A stretch of DNA of 64,000 nt. Source: Xestospongia muta. Its lineage: Eukaryota; Porifera; Demospongiae; Haplosclerida; Petrosiidae. The stretch spans positions 34,979,245 to 35,043,244 of the forward strand of contig OY848917.1 of assembly GCA_963693285.1 (NCBI GenBank), in the 5' to 3' direction. Shown one piece after another: positions 55,977 through 64,000 of this stretch (position 1 is the stretch's first letter; the number at the start of each line of letters is the position of its first letter). The notes under the pieces are model-generated. The model searched no databases. It was not told where the DNA came from and saw only the letters and a list, made by a program, of their open reading frames with translations. The translations under genes were made by a program, and so were the position numbers.

Positions 55977-56227
55977 ATTACAAGTTCAGCTGAATATTAC
56001 AATTTTGTTTATCAGTTTACAAAATTTTTTTTTAAAATAACAAACAAATAATAATAGTATACAGTAATATATTTAAATAGAGACAAATGGTTGGCTGAAA
56101 AGGTAAAAGTGAAATGAGGTAAAGAAAAAAAAGGTGAGCAAACACGATTGGCACCATATGGCACATTGGTCGTTTGAGAAAAGTAAATATTTGCGCCATA
56201 TGGCGTATTGGTCGGGAAAAGGGTTAA

Positions 56228-56545
56228 ACATTCTCAACAACATTCTTGAAGAAATTTGTCCATTTGATAAGTCTATTTCGAAACATTTTTGCTAGAATGC
56301 ATGGTGAACGGGAGGTATGAATTCATCAGTGATTTTAGATCATCAAGTTTTTTTACATTTATGGGATGGGGACCACTATATAGTTGAACTAGGGATACTT
56401 TACCAATATCTGATGGCTGACCTTTTCTTTTTCTATGAATATCAAGGGTCTTCCAAGGTTCTAGACTATTATGGCTATGGTGATACAGGATTTGAAAGGG
56501 GCTGTCTTTTTTTAACCTTAGCCAACGAATATTTAGCTAATTAAC
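56228..56545 (+). other. Unidentified plus-strand frame
   Basis: A 75-codon frame at 56317-56544 (MNSSVILDHQVFLHLWDGDH, later Y-Y-G-Y-G-D-T-G-F-E-R-G) is rich in aromatic residues. No family recognised. It starts about 90 bp outside the right piggyBac terminus. Confidence 0.3.
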
Positions 56546-57210
56546 TTTTTCTTTTTCAGTATTGACTTTCCAATAGCCTGCAATCTCCTTTTTAATATTA
56601 CTAATCGATACAAAATCTTCCTCAGTCATCTTTATAACTTCAAAGGGATTTCTTTCTTCTTGCTTTCCATACTTGGTATACCAATCTTTTGATACAAACA
56701 CATACTCGGTTTTCAGATTTGCCTTCTCAATTGACCCAAAATCTCGGTCATTCAGCAGTCAACTTCAGTCCATTGTTCAAAATGTCCACACAGAGAGTGA
56801 AGATGATGATTATGATGAAGAGTAAAAGTATGTGCTGTTTTCATGGTCAAACTAGGGAGATGAGTTCCTAGACAAACTGACAAAGAGAGAAAGAGTACCA
56901 GTGTGTCAATTGATTAATCTACCAAAAAGCAGCCATTGTTGATGTTATGGTTTTGCCCTCCACAGGCATCACTAACAAGCATAAGCCAATCTCTTGCGAT
57001 CCTCTGGATGCAACAGACTCTGGCCAACAACAATCATGAATCCCAAAGTTGTACGTCTACATTTGCCTTTTGTAGAATACAATATTTGTACCTAGTTTTG
57101 GTGTGGGTAGGGACTGTTAAAGATCAAAGGTGAATACATCTACTTGTTATGATGACTGACTTAAAGCTGCATCTTCTTTCAATTGCTGATAGGCTCTTGT
57201 ATACATAATG
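56540..57210 (-). mobile_element. Transposase-like protein with D-A-C-G-G-Q-N motif, fragment
   Basis: Minus-strand order: LMLVSDACGGQNHNINNGC (about 56990-56930), a decayed stretch with stops, then LLNDRDFGSIEKANLKTEYV and DWYTKYGKQEERNPFEVIKM with T-E-E-D-F (about 56775-56610) and a stop at 56545. D-x-C-G-G-Q-N followed by D-R-D-F-G-x-I-E and N-P-F-x-V is the hallmark order of a second group of uncharacterised invertebrate proteins related to the DUF7869-type gene at 42.5-43.9 kb. RNase-H-like transposase activity is suspected in the family but is not shown by the sequence. Confidence 0.65.
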
Positions 57211-57289
57211 AAGATTATTCTAGAAAAATTTTATGCAAAACATTGATAGTCTGATAATTAGCACCTAATATATCAACGTAAATGTCATT

Positions 57290-57640
57290 ATCACATTAAA
57301 AGTATGCAACGTTGTTCTCCTTATAGACAACAATGGAGGGATGAGCTTACCTGTAGCAGATATACACATCTGCACTCTAATGTTTTCTCTACCTGAACCT
57401 CCCAGCAAAGCTTGTGGAGACTTTTGACCATGTTTACTTAAAATTGTTTTGGTTTCCAAATAAAGCTTCCAATTTGAATATTTGACTTTGTTTGTTTACT
57501 AAATTTAAACCTATTAATACTGGCTTGAGGCATTGCTGGAACCAGTGATTTACAGTATCCTTCTTCATTGCTTTCGCTTTCACCATTCAAAAGTTTTGTG
57601 GCTTACGTTTACTACATATAGCAATTCCGCCCACAAGTCC
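57290..57640 (-). mobile_element. pogo/Tigger-type transposase fragment
   Basis: The minus strand reads A-K-A-M-K-K-D-T-V-N-H-W-F and LKPVLIGLNLVNKQSQIFKL (about 57600-57480), then METKTILSKHGQKSPQALLG, GSGRENIRVQMCISATGKLI and P-P-L-L-S-I (57459-57310). G-R-E-N-(I/V)-x-V ... A-x-G-x-x-(I/L)-P-P is the DDE_1 core of pogo/Tigger and jerky-like transposases. The usual D-E-(T/S)-G-F just before this block is replaced, so the first catalytic Asp is lost. The rest is truncated. Confidence 0.8.
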
Positions 57641-60576
57641 TAGTCCTGTAGTACTGCCTAAGTTGATCATTTTTACCAACACCACCCATATTTTTATTGT
57701 ACTTAGCTATAAGTTTGGGACATTGAATGAGCTGTCTCTCACCATTTTTTGCTTTCTTTTTATGTCAACTATTTTATTTCTTGACTATTTGTTGAAAGAA
57801 CCATAAAAATTTTGGTATCTTTCCACAGTGCAATGACTAAGTTTTCACTTTGTAAAAAATTTCCTGTTAGAGCGTATTGTTCAGAGATGTCTCACTGCTT
57901 GTAGAAGACTTTGACCGTAATGTGACAATGTTCCATGAGATGATTACCTATCATTTTTAAGGTATTTAATGAAATCATTGAGAAGACGAGAAGATTGCAA
58001 TTGATACTACCTTTGTGACCATTCCTCTGACTGTAATTGAGGAACACTATGACATAAAAATAACGCACCAATCAGTTGGTCCAATTGACCACTTTCGTTT
58101 TACTTTGGACATGTTGTATTCTTGACTGTGCCAGGTGTTAGCGGTACCCCGTGAGATTCAATGAGCTCGGAATTTATCTCTATCACGTGTTAGCTCATCA
58201 GTCATCCAGGAATCTAAAATAAGCTTCTTTCTTTCTCTCTTATATTTTTCATTTCATGCACTTGCAGCAGTAAATGATTCCCTTTTTTGTCTTTCAAGGG
58301 CTCAATAGATTCCCCACATCAGTTACTTTGGGTAAACATTCTTCTAGTGACATCAATTTCTTGTATTCGTCCTTATATTGTTGACTATCCTCTCTTCCAT
58401 CATTAAACATTTTTTTGTTAACTGATATTAGCTTTTCTTTTCTTAGTAGGACAAGTTCATTTGATGTTGTGTAATAGTTTTCAAGACCTAGTGTTCTTTT
58501 TTTCCGAGACATTGTGCTATTGTCGTATATCCTTACAGGATTCGAGATTGAGATTGTAGCCATTTCAACTTCTGGTAAAATTTTTAAAACTTTTTGTTAA
58601 GTTCTGTCTGTCTGACAAGGTGAGCTATTTGTCACCTTTAAGAAATTTTTGTGATTTCATTTTCACTGAATGTGAGTTGTTTTCCTGTAAAAAAGCAGGT
58701 CACTTTCCGATGTTGGTCAAAAGTCTATCTTGTCATCCTCCAAAGTGTCTCATTGTTTATAATTTTTATATATTAACAAGACATCAAGATTTCTGTCAAC
58801 ATCTCTCATTTATTCAAGCCCTCTAACACCTAAATTAAAATGCATTCCAAGCTGCTTCCTGACGATTTTCCTATAAAAATGTACACAATTCCAATTTTAA
58901 AAAAGTTTTCTTTAACATCTTAAGGATAGTCACTCATTTTTTTTATTTAACACTTCATTAATTTGGAGATTATCTTGATAAGCAAAGTACAACCTTAACC
59001 TTAAAAAAGTATAAGTATATATCATACTTCTTTTGGTAGGAAACAGAAGTTACATAATTCTTAATTCTCTAATGAACACTTTTGTGATTGTTTCTTTTCC
59101 CACTAACTATGCTGGTGGGCATGGTTTCTTTGAAGAAGCTGGTGATAGTGGTCGGCGGTTCTTTCTGTAAGTGCTCATGCACCTTTAGATGGATTTTCTT
59201 ACCTTTCTGGTAAAATGTTCACACGACACTATATTCTAATGTGTCTTTATACTATGTGTATTTATACTTTTAAAGCAGCCCTTCTCTCTGATTGTGTGCT
59301 CCGATTGTGTGAAGTTAGTGTGCTTCTAGGTCAAGTGATTTGACAATTTTTTAACAGATCCCGTTGATCCACATTGTTTCAAAAAAGGACAGCATCAGTT
59401 GTACTGAGTGTCTTCTTTTTATTTGGCTGAATTTTGTAAAGCTTCCATAATTCAAATCTTCTGCCAGACATGATATGACTGAAGGTATCACTATGAAATG
59501 GCCATTTGCTGCTCTAATATGATCTATACTAAACTTCATAAACTTCATTTGAAGAGACAGTTTCCTTTCAGTTGTAATCAGGAATCATTCATAACGGGTA
59601 CACATGGATGTGTCAATAAAATGTCCGGGGAGAGGGGGGGTGACTGCAAGAAAGGAGACATACTCTCCATTCTTCCTTGAAATGACTGTAAATCACTGAA
59701 GAGTTTCTTTATCAATTTTAAGGAAAATGTGCTTCAATCTGGATCACAAGATTTGCAACAATTGAACACTATACAGTATATATGGGTGGAAACATTAAAT
59801 TCCATTTTTCTCAAAATTGATTTTGTGTAGTACGCAATGTTTTTTGTTTGTATATCATTACTTTAACAATCCATGCATTTGTTGAAAGTATCAAAAATTC
59901 AATGTCAAAAGTCAAAATGACTGAAACTACTCAAGTGATCAGTTTTCACAAATCCAGTAACATATAATCAAGAAGTAATCAAGTAACATCGTTACTATAG
60001 CTGAATTGTATTTTTTTGCTCTTCTATTGAAACATCAAAAACATTTATGCTATTTTGTTTCTAAATTAATGAATGTGATAGCAAATACGTTTACATGTCT
60101 TTGCAGAAATGGTAGCATAAATTTCCAAAAACACTATACATGTAATTTGACAGAGTTCCACCAACTTCAAGAAGTTAAGCTTAGCTGTACTAACAGAAAT
60201 TTACTAGCAGCTTCTATTTTTGTAATGTAACTATGCTATTGTTGCCAACTCAACTTGGTCATACTATAGTTTTGTAAACATGCTCCGATGCATGACAGCA
60301 GAATTGATTTTTTGTTTCGTCTGTAATATCGTTAGCCATAGGAAAGTATACCAGTCTTTTGGAATATAAAGTCTACAAAGTCTACTATTTACTATGCTGA
60401 TCGAAGACAAAGCTTTCCATGAGCCATCTTGTAAGTAAGATTATCTTCAAATGTTTCACCCTCGTCGCCAAATGAAATGACCAGAACACATGCATGCACA
60501 ACAAAAATTCAGACTTAACTCAACAAATAACTAGTAAATAACATCAAACGATGAAACTCCATAAAGCAATGACTCT
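57641..60576. other. Long stretch with weak coding signals only
   Basis: Frames at 58563-58294 on the minus strand (MATISISNPVRIYDNSTMSR, later Lys/Glu-rich) and 59548-59351 on the minus strand are open from Met to stop but match nothing I know. A G+C-rich patch (GTCCGGGGAGAGGGGGGG) occurs near 59625-59640. No splice-supported exon chain is visible. Confidence 0.35.
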
Positions 60577-61195
60577 CTATAAATTCCTGAACTTTATCCA
60601 TCTTGAAGTGGTCTCAATTTCTCTGATGTGTAAGACATTAAAAATTTGTGAGAAGCGATTACATGACATTACTTTGTGAAAGAATGTTGCATTACAGGTT
60701 TGTAGAGTGAAACAGTAATCTTTTATTCTTGGTAGACGAATAACTCCCATTAACAAGATAATAACTATGAAAGCCTTCATTTCTTCAATTGAAACGTTGG
60801 TCCATTTAGGTACCTCATATGCTGCATATTCATTTGTCTTGTCTACAATAAATTGCCAAACTCTGGCTGTAAAAACCAAACTAAAGCACTGGTATGGTCA
60901 AGTGTTGAGATGTGTCGACATTTGGTCCACTTACAGAACTATATTGAAGGCTAGTTTGTGTGAAGTTATCTGTGTCTACATTTATATTATTTTTTTGTAA
61001 ATAAGTGAACTGTTTTGTTTACTTTGTATCCATCCTTGGGCATTTGGAGTACTTGTATCAAACTTATTAACAGCTATGCTAGCATCAGTATCAGTGCTAA
61101 TATGATCACTGATACTCTTATCAAAATCAGTGCTATAGTCAGTGTCAATATTAGACAAGCAGTTTAGCACTTGGTCTCCATTCGTGTCTATTTTA
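60577..61195 (-). mobile_element. piggyBac transposase (7), 5' half only
   Basis: A Ser/Thr/Asp-rich leader reads NGDQVLNCLSNIDTDYSTDF and later N-A-Q-G-W-I-Q (about 61185-61015). After a break comes SGPNVDTSQHLTIPVL, a stop, and in the next frame VWQFIVDKTNEYAAYEVPKW, VSIEEMKAFIVIILLMGVIR and CNRFSQIFNVLHI (60879-60600). This is the N-terminal part of the piggyBac DDE_Tnp_1_7 domain, before the first catalytic Asp. The element is cut at 60577. Confidence 0.85.
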
Positions 61196-61374
61196 AAACA
61201 ATAATAATATACTAAACAAATACTTACCTTATTCAATAGCCACAAAAAATGCAATCTAAAGTATTATCAAAACAGGCACTATCACAAAAACAGCTGTCAC
61301 AATACTGTGACATCAACTCCCGCACAAATAATTAAAAAGGGCATGTCACGGAAATGTGAGTTTCGTTTTTAAAT

Positions 61375-61707
61375 TTAAAAATCAATTGTCACAAATGCTT
61401 GACAGTGGTCAAATAGGGGTAAAAAATATGTGTAGTGTACTTGATACCAGAATATCCAAACGTGGTGTCGAAGCATAGAGTACCCACAATTAATGATTTC
61501 TGGGTTCAGTATAAGTGAACTTAGCCTTTTTCTCATGCTTGTTAACTTAAATTCAAAAACAGCTGATCTTGCTCTATGTTTTCTGCTTCTCAAACATACT
61601 GATATATCACTACTTAAATCTGCTTTTTGTATGGAAGTGAGGTATTTATGAAGCCAATATAAGCACCATGAAACTGGCAAGCTCTTAGTTACATGCAACC
61701 CCACCAC
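61375..61707 (-). other. Unidentified 110-codon frame
   Basis: Open from a Met at 61707 to 61375 on the minus strand, with an R-S-R-K-H-R-A-R-S basic patch. No known motif. It partly overlaps the opposite-strand DDE fragment region, so it may be a chance frame. Confidence 0.2.
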
Positions 61708-61729
61708 ATATGCTTTATTTCTCCTGTTT

Positions 61730-61926
61730 ACATAGGATCGATATGTGATGCTGAGCTCACTAGGATTAGTGGATTTTTGACAATCTTAAAAGGTAAACCC
61801 AGAGTATCTATCATGGGAGACCATGGTTTTACTATAACATTCCTCCATTCCTTGAAGGTAGATGTACAAGCAGGTAGAAAGATACCTTCTTTACATATTC
61901 ATGTGGAAAAGCTATTGGGAGGCTGA
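61730..61926 (+). mobile_element. DDE_Tnp_4-type transposase fragment
   Basis: The plus strand reads VYIGSICDAELTRISGFLTI and L-K-G-K-P-R-V-S-I-M-G-D-H-G-F-T-I. The family motif is S-D-x-E-(L/I)-T-x-x-S-G-F ... I-M-A-D-R-G-F-T-I, with the Asp in M-A-D-R-G-F as a catalytic residue. Here it is M-G-D-H-G-F, so the Asp is kept but its neighbours changed. After the frame passes F-L-H-S-L-K the match ends. Truncated on both sides. Confidence 0.75.
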
Positions 61927-62039
61927 GGTATTTCCACATTTTAAAAGGTACAATACCAATCTCGATGACTCAGATAACAAACATCAGGATACCCACTGTT
62001 ACGTTGATGAGAAACATAATGTTCCATAATCATGCTTAT

Positions 62040-62840
62040 CAAAGGTAGTTTCTGTTAGAGGTATGTGCTATGTTTCCTCTTTCTAGGAAGTTTCGATTGG
62101 CATGTAAGAGAGGTAATTGGTATAGCTTCTGCTTCTTGGTTATCATAATCATGAATACTGGAGTTGTGATATGAACTTGTAAACATAGCAGGAGCAAGGC
62201 TGCTTAAAGCATGAAGTACTGCTGACACCTGAGTACACCTTGCAGACATCAAAAATAAATTTCACATGGTGTGTGTATGTTAACTTACCCTGTACAAATC
62301 TTAGAAAGACCACTTTCAAGATACCCAGTGTTTATACACTACACCTGCATGAACATGGCCAAAACACTTTGGATTAACGAAAAAGGCTCTTTAACCTAGT
62401 GACTGGAGGTATTGATGTTGATAATGATAGGTAAGTATCTTCATTGACCAAAGACCATCCTATAATAGGAGGAGGAGGAAGGCCTGTGGGCATTACTGCA
62501 GGTATACTAGCATTTGTAAGAGACTTGAATTTTTGGACATATAAGATCCATCTACATCAACAACAGGGCAGCCATCTTGTTTGGCTTTGTGCATTCAGTG
62601 AAAAGAGGACACTAAAATTTTACAACAGTGCTTGTACTTTCCTTAAGTAATGGATGTAGTATTATAGTTTTACTCTAGCTATGCTATATAAAAAATATAC
62701 GGTATATTTTTTGCTTGGTGCAAGTTTCAAATCTTCAACTGAGCTGTTCTCCATTAAATTCAATGTATTTATTTCAGCAACCACAGCAACTGGATATGAC
62801 ATAACAGGCAATTTACAATACTTAAATTCTTTAAACATCC
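62040..62840. repeat. Third, scrambled copy of the SWIM/YqaJ duplication
   Basis: Positions 62040-62330 match 23505-23780; 62330-62640 match 22645-22895; 62640-62725 match 23120-23215; and 62725-62840 match the reverse complement of about 23985-24095. The SWIM-like end CTQVSAVLHALSSLAPAMF is on the minus strand at 62235-62175 and is the most open of the three copies. The piece order differs from copies 1 and 2. Confidence 0.8.
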
Positions 62841-63110
62841 TGTTAGTCTACTGTATGCTCTAAAGAAGCTAGGAAGGCCAAATGTATCTTTTAAAAGCTC
62901 TGAATACTGGTAGCAAATAGAAAGACCACACTGGGACAGTCTTCTGTGAAGAGTTCTCAAGAGTAATGTGAGTGTTACATCCATTATAATCATTGTCTTG
63001 AGTTGGTAATGTCAGCTCAATGGCACATGTGGCTGTTGGGTAAAGATCATTAGGATTAAAACACAGTAAAGGATCACACGGAAATGTCATTGGAGGAATT
63101 TTTTCTACTC
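62841..63110 (-). pseudogene. Possible YqaJ-domain start
   Basis: Minus-strand frames read THITLENSSQKTVPVWSFYL and, one frame over, L-H-R-R-L-S-Q-C-G-L and FFRAYSRLTGCLKNLSI. This weakly resembles the (T/S)-R-x-Q-S-x-C-x-L-W start of YqaJ-type nuclease domains in SWIM proteins. It joins the scrambled third copy, which supports the idea, but the match is poor. Confidence 0.3.
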
Positions 63111-64000
63111 TAGAAAAAAAAATCTCCAGAAAAAAAGTTAAGAATTGAATGCATAGTCACCTTTATCTCTATTGACAATACAGTGATGAAGCTCCCTTTA
63201 TCTCTTTTTAGCAATGTGTACAGAAGACAGATAATCAACAAATTTATGTAGTGCCTTAATCAACCATTAGCCAGTTAAAGTACCATTTTTACTTGACTAT
63301 ATTGAAATCTCTTGACAAAATTTCATTCTAAAAATAACAAAAAGGCAAAAGTGAGTTTAGTACTTCTACATTCTTTACTCACCCTCACTTTGCAGCCAAT
63401 CTCAGAATACATGACCTTCTTAAAAGAGATTCTTTATCATGTTTACATAGTATAATAACAGCTAATATAACAACATAATGATCTTTTAGATATAGATTTA
63501 TCATGCATATGAATTGTCTCACCTGTTTTAAGTGTGATGACCTTACAGTTGGTGAAACATTTGACAATATAATAGGGTACTCTCTTATAGTACCTCTGTT
63601 ACCTAAGCTACAATTAGTGTGTTATTTTAGTATATAGTTTGTCAGCGCAACTAAGCAATTTTTCAGTATGAAAATTACTAATAAGTTAAATTACTATTCG
63701 TTTATTGAGAATGACAAAACACAATTAATATTGTTAGCATGAAATATTTCAATGATTTTATCATGTGAGCAATTACAGAATTACAATACAATTACAAGAA
63801 ATGTCTTAGTCATGATCAAAATAACGTGAAGGGTATTCTTCTTTAATGCAATTGTAAACTCGTGAAATTCCACTAAATAATAGATTTGGACACAGGTGCA
63901 TATTAGAGTTGTACCAATATAAAATTTTACTTAACTACCGATACTGAACCAATATATTTTGCCAATACTAATATTTTTAAAAATTTAGAAAAAAGTCTAT
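63111..64000. other. No gene recognised to the end of the window
   Basis: A+T-rich DNA with only short frames. I see no exon, repeat or RNA gene. Confidence 0.4.

Larger units (their letters stand above)
53999..56227. mobile_element. piggyBac-like shell (6) enclosing foreign-looking DNA
   Basis: The left end reads ATAACCCG at 54001. The right end, on the minus strand, reads TTAACCCTTTTCCC from 56227. Both carry CGACCAAT followed within 2-3 bases by a 10-bp palindrome: CGACCAAT 54028-54035 with GTCCTAGGAC 54039-54048, and on the minus strand 56214-56207 with GCCATATGGC 56204-56195. A second right-hand unit lies at 56172-56154. A piggyBac leader exon sits at 55976-55833. The remaining transposase body is absent; instead 54411-55832 holds G+C-richer coding-like DNA, including an RPB2-like fragment. 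The left TTAA is imperfect. Confidence 0.65.

Noticed and set aside
1..64000. tRNA, rRNA or CRISPR features
   Set aside because: I saw no cloverleaf with a G-T-T-C-A/G-A-N-T-C-C arm, no rRNA core sequence and no regularly spaced identical short repeats.

Overview
The window is A+T-rich eukaryotic DNA with GT-AG introns, many of them only about 44-95 nt long. No host gene is intact from end to end. The transposon families, the short introns and the domain mix (ankyrin, PARP, P2X7-like, SWIM/YqaJ) suggest an early-branching metazoan. A demosponge is my best guess, from recognising similar families; nothing in the window proves it. Almost every recognisable coding stretch carries frameshifts, stops or truncations, so this is a transposon graveyard with a few exons between. 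All domain names come from reading translated motifs, not from a search.

Layout. 1-3075: a direct duplication of about 1.07 kb. 3.8-4.6 kb: minus-strand ankyrin exons. 6.4-10.9 kb: a PARP catalytic fragment, a hAT dimerisation domain, inverted reverse-transcriptase pieces, an IS630/Tc1 element and a BED-type hAT fragment fused to it. 11-17.7 kb: five tandem copies of an unrecognised Ser/Gly-rich gene, with a piggyBac remnant at 14.2-15.1 kb. 19-21 kb: a second PARP fragment, piggyBac and Tc1-like pieces. 21.5-24.2 kb and 36.6-39.2 kb: a direct segmental duplication of about 2.7 kb carrying a rearranged SWIM/YqaJ gene joined to piggyBac, with a scrambled third copy at 62.0-62.8 kb. 24.4-25.9 kb: a piggyBac pseudogene with all main blocks. 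27.4-28.0 kb: a Gag fragment of a Ty3/gypsy-type element. 29.2-35.4 kb: pieces of a spliced unknown protein and a P2X7-like C-terminal domain. 39.5-43.9 kb: two transposase-like families with D-N-C/G-Q-N or D-N-x-x-S-T-N-K-N motifs, and an integrase-like piece. 45-46.8 kb: PIF/Harbinger remnants and a helical gene cut by a MITE. 47.8-49.4 kb: a four-exon piggyBac transposase. 50-53 kb: helical and 'SDGA' family fragments. 54.0-56.2 kb: a piggyBac shell whose body is replaced by G+C-richer DNA. 56.5-61.9 kb: further transposase fragments.

The most unusual locus is 53999-56227. PiggyBac-like ends and a piggyBac first exon with an exact splice donor enclose a segment holding about 200 codons related to the second-largest DNA-directed RNA polymerase subunit (RPB2-like). 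It is too divergent for the host Pol II gene, and its style suggests a large-DNA-virus or other mobile origin. The genes here do not form a pathway; the shared theme is repeated transposon insertion, duplication and decay.
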